Below are positions 11,346 through 23,508 of a DNA stretch of 64,000 bases, one piece after another (the first letter of the stretch is position 1; the number at the start of each line of letters is the position of its first letter). Source of the stretch: Gracilaria gracilis (Eukaryota > Rhodophyta > Florideophyceae > Gracilariales > Gracilariaceae); the NCBI GenBank assembly GCA_030374805.1, contig JARGSG010000019.1, positions 434,001-498,000 on the forward strand. Direction: 5' to 3'. Both the position numbers and the translations under genes were made by a program. The notes beneath the pieces were generated by a model. It saw only the letters and a list, made by a program, of their open reading frames with translations, was not told where the DNA came from and ran no database searches.

Positions 11346-11704
11346 TTATACCTTCCCCTATACTTCCATATCTAGGAATTATCGCACCCCCTCCCATCCT
11401 TGCCTTCTCTTATAACTGTTTATCACCGCATAAGCCCCCCTAACATCGCCCAATTCCCTTCTACCCCTCTAGGTTAGAGTTCTGGTACCGTTTTGGCGTC
11501 TGAACTCTTCACATCGCTAATTCCGCAGCCGTCTGCCGTCCGCTTCCGTCTACCATCCGCACTCATCTCTCATTCGTTGCCATCTCTCTTCGGCTTCCGT
11601 CCGTTCGCCCTCGCCGTCCGCTGCCGACGTCAATCATCTGTCTTCTCACGACCGCTTCGGTTCTCTTTCTGTATTCATAATACAGCCCCCCGTTATTGTT
11701 TAAA
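11346..11704. other. 5' flank of the MTase-SET gene, copy 2
   Basis: About 360 bases, pyrimidine-rich towards the gene (TTCCGTCTACC and TCGCCGTCCGCTGCC-type runs), without a supportable coding region. It presumably contains the promoter and 5' untranslated region of the methyltransferase gene. The same stretch precedes the gene in copy 3 (54408-54780). Confidence 0.5.
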
Positions 11705-14700
11705 ATGGCTGCCGCAACAACATCCAGGTTTAAGTCACCGTCACTGGCACCTCCGACATCCGACATGAAGGTTGGAAAAATATTCGGTTCTGGGGATGAA
11801 TTTCTCACCGCATGTCTCGCCATCCGTGATCACTATACGTCGGTGATGCGAGAGGAAGACGAACCTAGGAAAGTGGGACACAGCGAATTCGTTCAATATA
11901 TCTTCAAGAATGGCACTGTCCTAGACGTTGCCAAGAAGTACTTCTTTATCCTTCTCGGACCCACTCATCCGTCATGCAGTGACGATGAGCTCAAGGCTGT
12001 GTGCGGGAAGGGTTCGTACCATCAGCTGTATCTGTCGACGAAGTTGCTTGACATCATGGACGGAGACAGAGACAAGCGTGTCAGGGATTTTGGAATGCTT
12101 ATACCAGAGTGGACTTTCAAGCAATACCGAAGAATGTGACGTTAACCGAATTCTTCAAGTCCATGAGTATAGCTCCCAGGCGTGTGGGCCGGATAGTTCC
12201 CCCTTTCGGTACGAGCATCGCTACACATTTCCAAAGAGTTCTCTTTCTTTCCCTTATTCAAAAAGTATCGATGGAAAAGCGCCTTCGGGGCCATAAGAGG
12301 CGTAAGGGGGAGAAGTGATATTCCACCCCTTTTAGGAATGTGCAAATATCGCAGAATCTCCAAGCTCAGCGTGCGGGTTTTGGTGTGCAGCTGGTAACAA
12401 AGGCCTGGGATTGTTTCTCCCAATTTCTGGGATTCCCTAGCGCGGAGGTCAGGGTTCTCCCTTTCCTACTGCTCTTGTACGACGAAATGCAGTTTAAACC
12501 CATTGAAACGCGTTCCGAGGGGTTCTTGCACAAGGACAACGACCATCGCTTCCTACTGAGCAACACGCAAACTCTTCGGGAAGACGAGGTCCAACCGGGG
12601 GCATGGAATCTTCCGGAGGAAATTGATGTGGCCCTCCGAACGCTTGCGAAGGAGTTCATTTCTAACCTGAACAAGGTTGTTGTGAATGAGCAGTTGTATA
12701 CAATATCAGAACCTGGACGATGGGTCGTTCTAAAGACGTTTCACAGGGACCTGTCAAGAGCGTTTGCTCAGAGATTTGATTGTTTCTCTAACTCGCTTAT
12801 GTCCTCCATCTTGGAGACAATAAGCCCTTTGACAATCAAAGAAACACTCAGGGTCCCTGATATACCTCTCACGCCGATATCGAAACCGGAGCCTGCCATC
12901 GAAATTCATGACGATGACGATGAGCAGTTGGAAAGAGGGAATCCTTCGGAGGGGAAACAAGGAGGGGATAGAGATGGCAGAAGTGGAATGGATGTAGTGG
13001 GTGAGATTGAGAATGAAGATGTTGGTGAAAAGACATCCGACGCTGACATACAGCCTCCTACTGCCATTTCCTCGTGGGACTATAGAATGGCATTCCAACG
13101 TTGTGAAGTGGAGACGCAGAAATACTTTCTAATGTATAACTGCGGGTTCGAGGATATGGTGGAAACGGACGAGACTCTGCGAGACAACGGAGTGTCTCCA
13201 TTGGGGAAAGTTCAACCGGTTTTTATGGACCCACGATACAACATAAGGGCCGATAAGAACCGGCAGAACAGTTGGTACGATTTGCTGAGCGCTGAGCATA
13301 TGAAGAAGGCAGCAAAGCTTATATCAAGGCTGCTACGTCCGGGGGGTCATTTCGTTATCTTCTGTGCATTGTAACAGGCGAACCAGTGGACGAGGGTGCT
13401 TTTCCTTACTGGAGCAAAGGACGAGCAAGGGGTTCCGAGGCGATCGCTTGTTTTGGACCAGGTCCCAATTCATTTTATACGGTCGCAAGGCAACCCCATG
13501 CGAAACCCGGGACGCAGGTTCTGCTCCTTGTTCCCTGCCATGTAGTATGCGATACATGGTGTTCGAGGTGCCCTCGCTCATGCACAGCAGCATGCGATGG
13601 TGAACTATGAGAACTTCAACTACGTGCAGTCGAGGGATCCAGGGTACCACAGTGTTATTCACGAAGTACCGCCCATGTCCAATGGGGAGACTTTTCAATG
13701 GAATAGAAAGAAGGAGGGTGGGGGCTACATGTTGCAAAAGGTGAGGTCGGAACAAAAACCTCGCGCGTTGTTGAAGGAGCTGATCAGCAGATTTTCGCAG
13801 CCAGGTGATACAGTGGTGGACTTGTTCGCGGGAACGTTTTCGACTGCCATGGCATGCATGGAGTTACAACGTCATCGGAAGTTTATTGGTTGTGAGCTGG
13901 ACCCTGACTGTCTTACGCATGCTAGGCAAGCGGCCATTGTTCAGTTCGCGATGTGCATGCGCAATAATGAGACGGACACTCAAATAACGCAGGAGGTCCA
14001 AAACTCTGTGAATCGCGTGATGGACTTATTTCCCAAGTGGAACGCTCGTCCTTCACGATCATGGAAGGCTCCATCCGGCTTCCCACAGTATCAGAAGTTC
14101 CCACCTTATATTGTAGACTTCCTGGCATCGATGTGGCAGGAGAAGGGCATGGCCATGATCGGCAGGCGCAAAGCGCTACTTGAGTGGCCGAAAACGTTGC
14201 AAAGGAAGATGGGTCTCCTGGATTGGAACGCGATGTTGGCACTGGAGGCCACTATGTGTGGTTGTCGCATTGGAAAGTCGTCGATTCGTCACCATGACGC
14301 AGGAGTGGGAGTGTTTACCACGCGCCGTTTCATGAAGAACGAAGAGATATGTTTCTTTTACGGAACTCTAGTGTACCATGACTTAACGAAGAGGAAGGAG
14401 GTACACAAGAAGCATGGGAAAGGGTTCTTGGGAGCCACCGCCACAAGTTTTCGAACTTATGCCATTGGAGGTTAGCCTGCGAGGCGAGGTATTCCGGAAA
14501 CTCCCGGAAAGGAGACGAGAAGTACCTACAATCCCTGTATGGATTGTCCCCGCTCCATTTTCGTTGGGTGGAACAATTAACGACCCAAAATATATGGAAG
14601 GGGATAAAGATAGGGATGCAGTGGAGGACGGCTTGAAGCAGCGACGGACTGCCGATGGGGCGATCAGTCGAACCCCAGAAACTGGGCGAACTCCACTTCA

Positions 14701-14827
14701 ATGAAGAGAATACCGAATGCTTGCCGTCCGGGCACTTCGGGTGGTAGAAGTGGGAGAAAAGTGGTTTGCAGATTATGGAATGGATTACACATGGGGTACG
14801 TCTTCGAATCCTATAGTAGTCGACTAG
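11705..14827 (+). pseudogene. DNA amino-methyltransferase fused to SET domain, type A copy 2
   Basis: Full-length gene, about 1,041 codons, starting at ATG 11705 (MAAATTSRFKS); this supplies the N-terminus missing from copy 1. It is broken by a one-base deletion near 12091 (compared with copy 3), TGA at 12316-12318, TAA at 13372-13374, TAG at 13543-13545, a second frameshift near 14450 and TGA at 14702-14704. The N-terminal 350 residues are not recognised. The catalytic motif reads DPRYNIR (bases 13228-13245): the second Pro is Arg, which should cripple catalysis. The AdoMet motif DLFAGTFSTAM and the SET motifs GVGVFTTRRF and FADYGMDY remain. In the SET C-terminus, the usual GEEL has become GEKW. 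Upstream lie the palindromes and hairpins; gene B follows on the same strand. Confidence 0.8.
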
Positions 14828-15067
14828 AGCTCAATTGCTTTATGACTTATAGAACCGAAAGGTGTACCGTAGTATGTGTAAAATCGAATTGTGTACATTT
14901 TATTACGCTTTCTCTCTAACTCTCGTGTTCCACAGGGGAAAACGAGAGGTCCCCCAAGTGAGTGGGTGTCGTCACTTTTATCATCCAGTGACAGGAACAA
15001 AATGGGGATAGGATTCGGGGGAGTGGGTTGACATTCAAGTACATAGAATAGAAGATACGGAGTACAT

Positions 15068-18033
15068 GTGATCTCATGTGAAAGTGTAACAGTTTTTGGC
15101 AGTGGGGTTTCGTACAGGAAGGGAAATTTCCGTGCCAATTTTCGGAAAGTGATTCCGAAAACTAAAACGGTGCGATATTTCTACCACACGTCGAGTGGAG
15201 GTGTGCGTTTCATGGGGGACCTGCGATCACGTCGAGTGGCGAACATGTCTTGCGGCGAGCGGCGACAACATCTAGAGCGCACCGCCGGGCGCTTCGTCGT
15301 CGTCCGATTCCATATAAGGAAACGTAAAACGAGAAGTGCGAATGCGAATGCGAATGCGGAGGATGTAAGCGGGCGCGCGTCAAAAGGGCGAACGTGTGCA
15401 GAGGTGGTAGGTCGGGGTCGCGAGGATGGTTTGGGTAGTACTATGCGTGCGCTTCGAAGCGGCGATGTGGAAAATGGCGAGGGCGGTATTGGGCGTGGTT
15501 CGCGCGCCCCTCGAAGCGGATTACGTGGAAAAGGTAGGAAGAACACGGAGAGAGGTGATCGAGACCGACCTTCGGAGCTAACCGAGCGAACCGAGCCAAC
15601 CGAGCGAACCGAGCGCACCGAGCAAATGGAGCGAACCCAGCGAACCGAGCGAACGGTAAGTGCTTTGGTAACACAAGCTCCTCCGCTTCCTCATGAGATG
15701 GGAAATGGAGGAGAGGAAAGCAGGGGAGGGATGGGAGGAAGGCAGGGGGATGATGCGCGGGGCGGTAGGGATAGAAGTGGGCGGTGAAGGGGCGATGACG
15801 CCACGCAAGTTGTAGAAGAAGGCGAGTGTGGAGATGTCATAGAGAAGGGGAGGGAGTGTAGCAGTGGGGGGGAAGGAAGGGCGATAGCAAGAAGTAATAG
15901 TGGGATAGTTAGCCGTGGTATTCCGGGGAAGGAGGGAGAGAGAGTGGCTGGGGTTGGCGTTCGGGAGGGGAGGGGTCGCGAAAGAGAAGTAGGAGGAGGA
16001 GTTCTGGAGGCGAGGAACGATAGCATGGAGGTTGTGGTTGATGTTCGGAGGAATTGAATGGTGGGCAGAAAAAGAACTGGTGGACCGCAGCATACTGCGA
16101 TGCGGGAGGAAGAGGAAGTGGGGGGTATGGGGCATATGAGGGAGCATGGAAACGCAGAGGACAGTAGGAGGCGAATTGGGCGTATGGGAAATGGAATGGG
16201 GAGCCACGCCAATGTGGGGAGGATGGAATGGCCCCGAGTCAATTTGCCCGGGAGAGTTGTAGGACGTAGCAGTGGTGGATCATGATGGAAAATGTGAGAG
16301 ACAATATACCAATGGATGGGAGGGTATTCGAAGGAGAAGATGTCGTTGTCGGAAACAGGCATAGAACTGGAGGGAACTTGGTAGAAACCGCGGTACGAAC
16401 GCCTGAAGGAATACGTGTGAGGCATAATGCCGTTCGGATTGAAGACGATGTGCATGAAGCAGGAGTCGACGATTTTGGGGATCGTGGATAGAGGAACGGA
16501 GCAAGAAAAATGGGAACTACAGGAATAGCAGAGAAAGATGAAGAGAACTTACGCGTGTTGTGAAGCTCTGCACTGGTTGGGAGGGTGAATTCGTTGAAAG
16601 GGAAGCTGGGAAATATGAAGGAGGATCACTATACTATGATGGTGAGTTTGAATCTCACGCAGAAAGAATTCGAACGGGTGAGGGAGGAGCTGAAGCACCA
16701 AAATATGTTGATTGAAAGTTTAAGGGAGGCTTTGAAGGGTAGGAAGCGAAGGGGGTGTGGGAAGGAAGTGAAGGGGTGTCGAAAACATGATATAGAGGTG
16801 CCAGAATGTTTTTACGGATTCGCAAGGGCTGTATGTGATAAGATTCTCCACTATGCGAGGTTGAAGGCGTCAGAACTTTGTTTCGACACGGAAAACGTTG
16901 GTAGGAGCTGGAAGAACAGGAGTGAGACGATGGGAGAAAGTAGGGAGGGCAGCATATTTGTGGTTGGGGAGAAGGAGATGGTACCTTGGTGCCCGTATCA
17001 AGTGGCATATGAGATGAGGGAGTATACTCCATCAACGGAGGGAGGAAGTGATGTGCTGTTGAAGTATGTGGTGAAGACGGAAATAATGAGAGATACTTGG
17101 GAGACGATACGAGAAGCGGGAAGGAAACAAGAGTGTGTAGATAATGTGATTGTGGACAAGTGTCTGAGGCAGCGGATGAAGCAGACATTAAGCGATGTGA
17201 TTAGGGTGCGGAAGCGGGCGGCTCGCGACAAGTTATTCTCCATCTTTGGATATGATTTGATTGCGGAACGTGCGAGACCTACTGAAGGGACTGAGCTATG
17301 GGAAGATCTAAAGCAGCAGATGGGGGACGCGCACGAGAAGCTGATGGGAAATGAGGAGGGCTGGGGGAATGAGTTGTGTGCGTGGAGAACGAGCCGGTTC
17401 GAAGACCTTGCGTATTCCTGATCTTGTGCGGTTGGGCCACCATGAGAGGTTGATGATGAAGATATGTACTTCAAGAATGGGATGACGGTGGCAGTGTTGG
17501 AGGAGTATATAAGATACGCAGTGGAGAGGCAAAGTAACGGTGAGCGGCAGTACGTGTATGGGTTATTGATGCACCTTGCGAGACTTGACGCCTGGATTGC
17601 CTGTGTGGTGAAAGCTATGAACGAGGTTGCGAGACGTGGAGGGAAAAGAAAGCTTTTGTTCTCTACTTTGTATGGGAATTATCTACCTGGGGCTGTTGAA
17701 GGAATACTGGGGGTAGCCTGGCAATCGCTACAGGAGGAGCATGCCGAGGAGTTTGAGAACGATGGATTTGTGGATGGAGATCCGAGGTGTGTGTCGGGAA
17801 ACTCTGGAAGAACTGCGAGAGCTGGGCTGTGGGTACCATCGAGGGAGAACATATACCTAGCTGTGAGGGAGGACTAATTTATGGCAAAACTAACACGGAG
17901 ACTAGGTGCAGTTCTTGATTGTTACATAGCGGCCTGTCGACCGGAGAACGCGAGTTTCGGGCGGTTGGTGGCACACCGGGCGGAACGCGGAGAATGGATA
18001 GGTGTTGATGGTAGGGAAGAGGTGGGCTACTAA
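15068..18033 (+). pseudogene. Gene B, copy 2: unrecognised basic coiled-coil protein
   Basis: Counterpart of 2834-5734. It opens as an ORF at 15068 (MISCESVTVFGSG), runs through an Arg-rich segment and a short TER-type array (15580-15657), then stops at TGA 15785-15787. After a frameshift near 16260-16585 the conserved half resumes: a coiled coil (SLNLTQKEFERVREELKHQN), the KGRKRRGCGKEVKG patch, FYGFARAVCDKILHYARL, RKRAARDKLFSIFGYDLI, and LLFSTLYGNYLPGAVEGIL. Stops at about 17419-17421 (TGA), 17443-17445 (TGA) and 17875-17877 (TAA) interrupt it. The TGA stops after GR, after RRN and after GPP are shared with copy 3, so they predate the duplication. Function unknown. Confidence 0.6.
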
Positions 18034-18192
18034 GGGTAGGGTGAGGTGCAGTGAAGGGGGAAAGGGTGGAGGTACGTGTGGGATGAGGAAGAGATGCTTC
18101 TTCTTTCTCATGTCATGCGTATCTTCACTCCTTCTAATTAAAATGAAGCGGGTTGAAATTTTTATGAAGCTGAAGCTAACAGGGAATAGAGG

Positions 18193-21100
18193 CTACGTGT
18201 TGGATGGGAAAAAAGGCTTGGCGGTGGGGTCTGGATAGAACAATTTGGGATAGAATCGGTGAAAGCGCCAGTGTAGACGAGAAGTGAAGGGAGGAGCGGG
18301 GTAGTTCTGGCGGAGAACATGAACGGAGCCGAGGATGGAGGAAGAGGGGATGAGTCCATACCAAGGGGAAACGTTATCGGAATTAGAGTGGGTAGAGATG
18401 GGAACTGGGTGGATGGTGTGGTTATGTTCGTCGTCAGTTGCCCATCGGAGGCAAACGCAGTTGAGGGTGAGATCGACGTCGTCGCTGGGTGGGACGAGTT
18501 CCATGAACTGGATGAAGGCGAACTCCTTGGGAGAAAAATTTGAAGAAAGAAGGGTAAAACGAAGAAGGGAGATGAGTTTGCAGACCCAGACGATGGATGT
18601 GGAGGGAGGGGGTGGAGCCGGCGACGAGAACGTGGGAGAACTTTGGGGACTTGGATTGACCGAAGGAGGGTGTGGCAAAAATTCGTTGAATGATGGGGAC
18701 AGGACGATCCTGGAGGGTGAGCTCGTTTCGTTCTGTGATGTAGTTGTCGAGTGTTGGGATGTAACCGCCGACGACTTAAGCGGAGATAACTATAGTGAGT
18801 TCAGCCTGACGGAGGGCGAGGGAGTTGTCAGTTAGTTGTAGGACTTCGAGAGAGAGGGTGATGAAGGATGGAAGGGCGTCTCTTCCGCATTGTGCAAGAA
18901 TGGATAGGGTATCGGGGAGCAAGAGGTCTTGAAAAGATTTGTGAGGGAGGTGATGATCGGAGCAAATGAATTTGTGGGCAATGATTAGATCAGCGAAGGA
19001 GATGTGTTTGCCATCACGGACGAAACCGGGTTCCCGGGATTGGAGGGGGGAAGCGAGGCCAGGGGAGGAGGAGGTGATTGAAGGGTTTGTGGAGACGGGA
19101 TTGCAGTCCTTGATGGGGTTGGAGCGGTGGATGGCACGAATGGTTTCTTGATGTGCGGTGGACCTGCACTTTGAGGTTTTGGAGTAGTGGGACTTGAAGA
19201 GGGTGTGTACGTGCTCGAATATGCCGGCATCATTGAAGTGGAGGCCTCCGAAGCGGCGAATGTCCTCGACAATGTGGTCGAGGAGGTGGAATTTGAGGGT
19301 TTCGAGGCTGGAAGTGTAGTAGGGGCCGAGGACGAGTACGGCTGTGCGCTTGAAGGAGCGGATTTGGTTGTGGAGGTCAGTGAGGCGGGCGTCGGTCCAT
19401 TCGGTGAAGGTGTTGTATCGCATGGAGGCGAGGAGAAGGTCTGAGTACTTGGAGAAGACGGAAGTGATGGGAGCTGAATCGACTTCGTCACAGCATCGGT
19501 CAAAGAAGGCGCCGATGGAAGGGAAGACCATGTCGAGCGCGCGGTAGTCTTTTGCTTCGAGCATACCACGCAAGCCGTCGGTAGTGAGAAACCGTTGAGA
19601 GTTTGACCGTTGTCGGAAGTGTAGAAGTCGATGTGGAGTCCGTTTGCGAGGGAGTGCTTTCGATGGCAGAGAGGATGGTGTTTGAATGTTTGACGATGGA
19701 AGTGCGGACGGAGTTGAAGGAACGGCGGGACTTGAGGAACGGGGGGTGGTGAAGACTGCTTCTGAGCGGAGTCTCTCGATGGCGGCGAGCTTGATGAGCT
19801 TGGAGACGCCGAGGTAGAAGTTGTGGAGTGGTTCGAAGGTGAAGATGTTTTAAGGGGAGAGGAGTGGGGTGATGTTGAGAAGAGGGTAGGATTCGAAAAG
19901 GGAGGAGTACTTTGCGAGGGAGAGGGAATGGAGGGCTTCAACGGCTTTTTCCTTTGTGCTGCGGGAGATTCTGAGCTCACGAGCAAGGAGAACGTCTTGT
20001 GATTGTTGGAGGAGAGTGGAGTGTGATCTGCGTGCGGCGAGGGTCTGGTACTGAGTTCGGGGGGAAGGGGATTGAATGTGTAGGGAGAGGTCTGTGCGGG
20101 AGACCGTGCATCTATGACAAGGGTGTTGGGGGCGGGTTCCGTGGGAGATGACGAGGATGTCTTTTTCTTCGGAGATGTCGGCGCAGTAGCTGGCGATGAT
20201 TGGGTGACAGTGGCGGAGAACGCCATGGGAGTCACGGAAGGGGAAGCCGTTCAGACCGGAGGAGAGGAGGGGGCCGAGAAGGTTAGAGATGGCGAGCTGA
20301 ATGAGTTCCATTTTATTGTGGCGGGGGATGTGAGAGGAGGTTTGAGAGATGGAGTCGTCGTCTTGGGAGGGGTTGGTTGGGAGGAAGGGGATTGGCAAGT
20401 ATCCGAGAAGGGTGAGGTGTTCGGTGATGCAATTGCGACGGAAGGCATCGGAGTAGTTGAGAAGGGTGATGTGAAGGGGGTAGGAGGTGATGGAAGAGGA
20501 TTTGAAGGAGACGGAGGACTTGTCGGAGTAGATTTGGACCAAGCCGATGAAGGAGTCGATACCGGTGGAGTCGGGGATGTGCCAGATGCAGGAGTCTTTG
20601 GAGGAGTGCCTGATTGCGGCTTTGAGGGTGCGGACTGCTTCTTTTCCGAGGGTGGAGGCCATGGGATGGGCGAAAGCGGGAAAGCCGGAAGGGGTAGTGT
20701 GGGAGACGGGGTGGAAGAAGGTGTTGTGGAAGTGTGCGAGGGCGAGTTGTTGTTTGAGGACCTGGATGGGGTCCTTTCGGAAGATGGTGGTGGAGAAGAG
20801 CTGCTGTGGGTCGGAGAGGGTGGTGGGAGCGAAGCCAATGTTGCTGACTCGGTGTTGGAAGAGGTCTTTTTGAAGTTTGAGACACTCTATGGCGGAGGAG
20901 ACGGTGTTGTGGAAGGCGGATTTGGAGAAGGCGGGGTCGTGAAGGAGGGAGATGAGTTCGTCAGCCTTTCGTAGACCGATGGAGGAGGCGATGGAAGAGA
21001 TGTAGAAGACCATGCGTTCGAGGTGGGGGTGGTTGGGGAGGGGGAAGGAAGGGGGAGGAGGAGGAGAAGGGGAGGGGGAGATGGAGCAGACGGCGATAGT

Positions 21101-21397
21101 TGCGATGTGGTAGGCGTCCTGGGTGTGGAGGGAGAGGGAGAGTTACTGGTGGTGGTAGGAGTCGTCGTCGCCAATGAGGAAGTTGTAGGAAGGGCGGTTT
21201 GTGGGAGGGGGAGGTGTATGGAGGTGGGGGGTAGACTTGTGACGCTTGATGCGTGGGGGGAAGTAGGGAAGGCCTCCGCCTGGGGAGAGCGAATGCTTGT
21301 TTGAGTTGAGGCGATTGGGGCATCTTCTCAGGTGCCTTTGGATGGCGGGGCTGGTGCGGGCGAAGAAAAAGCAGCCTTCAAAGCAGCAGTTGGGCAT
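18193..21397 (-). pseudogene. Plavaka/KDZ-like transposase, type A copy 2
   Basis: Starts at MPNCCFEGC (Met at 21397), with the complete C2HC finger CFEGC..HLRRC. In-frame stops occur at 21143 (TAA for CAA) and 19850 (TAA for TAC), with frameshifts near 19600-19700 and 18660. It keeps GVLRHCHPIIASYCADISEE then HPCHRCT, FEPLHNFYLGVSKLI, FHLLDHIVEDIRRFGG, FEHVHTLFKSHYSKTSK, and the C-terminal WVCKLISLL with FAFIQFMELV. Order and spacing match copy 1, and the same recognition argument applies. It converges on gene B with about 160 bases between the two stops. The transposase cannot be translated whole, so any mobility would depend on protein from elsewhere. Confidence 0.75.
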
Positions 21398-21943
21398 GGC
21401 GGGGAAGGTTGTGGGGGTGTTGGAGAGGATTGGGGGTACGTAGTGATGAGCGTAATATGGCGCACGGACGGTGGGACAGAGTGATGGGGATGATTGAACG
21501 TGATTCGAAGGCGTTTCAAATATTTAGTATACGAATGCCTGATGTGAAATGTGTTGACTAGTGAACCGATCCCCACAAACTGAAAAGGTATTCGATCTAT
21601 TTGTATACTCCTATTCCTCTTCGATAAACAGCTATTAAAGTTTCTATCTAAGTGTCTATCTCGCTATTCGCCCCCGTATACATGAACGTAGGTGACACTA
21701 AGACACTTACATTGTGCTGCGAAACTACCATAAAGGAAAGACGTATGCTAGTTTCCCTTCCATCCAAACTAGCAATGATGGAAACAATTTGGAGTAATAC
21801 TTTCGAAAAAAACTAGCACAAGTGGAAAGGTGGAAATATTTTCGGAAATTAGCACTTCCAAATTTGGATAAATTCACCGGTTTTTCGTTGGTTTTAATTC
21901 GGTCATTTTTGACCGCTAAACTAGCATTCCGATAACACCGACG
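21398..21943 (+). repeat. Right end of type A copy 2
   Basis: Non-coding terminus with ACTAGC-type heptamers at about 21747, 21775, 21811 and 21919, and the closing CTAGCATTCCGATAACACCGACG. After GACG the flanks of different ends diverge, so the boundary is set there. No matching inverted terminus was found at the left end of the copy. Confidence 0.7.
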
Positions 21944-21951
21944 TTGTTTGT

Positions 21952-22139
21952 CTTCCATCCAAACTAGCAATGATGGAAATAATCGTGAATGATTCTTTCC
22001 ACACAAACTAGCACAAATGGATATGTGGAAATATTTTTGGACATTAACCACATCCAAATTTTGATAAATTCACCAGTTCTTCGATCATTTTAATTGGCTC
22101 ATTTTAGACACCAAAACTAGCATTCCGATAACACCAACG
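21952..22139 (+). repeat. Solo fragment of a type A right end
   Basis: About 190 bp nearly collinear with the end of copy 1 (9434-9627), including the three ACTAGC motifs and CCGATAACACC, but lacking the rest of the element. It sits between the end of copy 2 and the Gypsy reverse transcriptase/RNase H gene. The simplest reading is that an older type A element had inserted into the Gypsy element and that copy 2 then landed within its terminus. Confidence 0.7.
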
Positions 22140-23400
22140 ATCTTTCACTCGAGACTGTGCGTGATCAAGCACATGAATTCTCCCGGGTGTGAGGCACACC
22201 TCTAGGATATTAAACGACGCCAAAACCTCTAGCCAACGCGCCTCCCGTCGATTGAAATTCTTCTTTGTTAAGAAACTCTTAACAACCTGGGTGTCAGTAA
22301 ACACATCGTACGTAGAACTTTCGAGAGAGCAACGATAACGCTGCAACGCAAACACCGAGCCCAGCAGTTCTCTTTCGTTTGCAGTATAATTCTGTCAGCT
22401 TCTTAGACATATAGGAAACAACTCAGTCATGTTCTTTGTCATCTCAATGAGTTAAAGTAGCCCCAACTGCACTGTCAGATGAATATGAACACGAAATGGT
22501 TTCGACCATATATGAGAAATTAAAAAAAAGAGCAGTAGTTAAAGCACGCTTCAAATCCAAGAAAGCCTGCCCAGCCTCCACCTTTCAGACATTGATGTCC
22601 ACATTCTTCTGAGTTAAGGCTGTGGAAAGCACTGCACGCTTACAAGCCCCAAGAAACTTCGTAATTCATTGAGGGTTCGCGGACGTGGCCAGTTCCAAAC
22701 GACATCAACCTTTGCGGGATTGACCTGAAACCCGCCATTGCCTACTAGAAGGCCATAAAAGTCGGTTTCGCTAGTCGTGAATTGACACTTCTTGAGGGAC
22801 ACAAAGAGCTTGTGTTCGCGTAATCGAGTCAATGCAGCCCTTATGTGCAAAATATGCTCTGCGCGAGTGTTGCTATATATGGGTAGGTCATCGATATACA
22901 CCGCAAGGAACTCATCAATGAAGTCGTGCATGACTCGGTTGATGAGATACTGCAATGTTGCTCGAGCATTTCAAAGACCAATCGGCATTACCAAATATTC
23001 AAACTAGCCATACTTGGTGTTAAATGCAGTTTTCTCAATACCACCGGGTTTCATTCTAATTTGATGAATCCCAGTTTGTAAATCAAGTTTTGAGAAGAAC
23101 TTTGCGTGCCCTAAATGGTCGAACATTTCATCGTAACGTGTAAGAGGGGCATTATTTCTCTTCGTAATACGGTTGAGAGCGCGGTAGTCGACCACCCCTC
23201 TAAGGTGCTTCCAAGGTTCTTTTAAGAAGAACAATGGGAACACATACGGGGAGTAGCTATGGAAAATTTTCCCACACGCTAAATAGATTCTAAACATAGT
23301 CCTTGGCGGCCAGTAATTCGGACGGAAACAGTTTTTAAGACGGTCTATGAGGAGGAGTAGTTTTAGGTGAGACGCTAATCTCATGGTCCACTTGTCGAAC
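22140..23400 (-). pseudogene. Gypsy reverse transcriptase and RNase H (fragment)
   Basis: Reverse transcriptase pieces include LRGVVDYRALN, KLDLQTGIHQIRM and the catalytic Tyr-Ile-Asp-Asp at 22898-22884, followed by GFQVNPAKVDVVWNWPRP, a typical connection segment. After a gap, RNase H continues as FTDTQVVKSFL, RREARWLEVL and a tail resembling the usual ADALSR (here LDHAQSR), which ends at the type A terminus. Frameshifts lie near 23000 and 22600-22360. It is a truncated, inactive polymerase. Confidence 0.8.
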
Positions 23401-23508
23401 CGGAGGTAGTCCTTCAGGAAGCTCTTTTTAAAACATGTCCTTAAACCCTTTCAACAGTGACCCCAATTCTTTATAATCTGCGTTCAGAAGCGCTGCTTTC
23501 GCGCCTTC

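Larger units (their letters stand above)
9628..21943 (+). mobile_element. Type A element, copy 2
   Basis: Complete-length copy of about 12.3 kb: palindrome array, hairpin region, methyltransferase-SET gene, gene B, opposite-strand transposase, and right end. Its left edge abuts the right end of copy 1; its right edge (CCGATAACACCGACG) abuts a 190-bp scrap of another type A end. It matches copy 3 at 44169-56450 in inverted orientation along its whole length, which is how I set the left edge. I see no terminal inverted repeats: the left end is palindromic, the right end carries AACTAGC motifs. All three genes are broken. Confidence 0.75.

Noticed and set aside
15578-16207. Long Pro/Ser-rich ORFs antisense to gene B (also 49872-50536)
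   Set aside because: Purine-rich coding strand gives long stop-free antisense frames. They are nearly identical in copies 2 and 3 only because the copies are recent.
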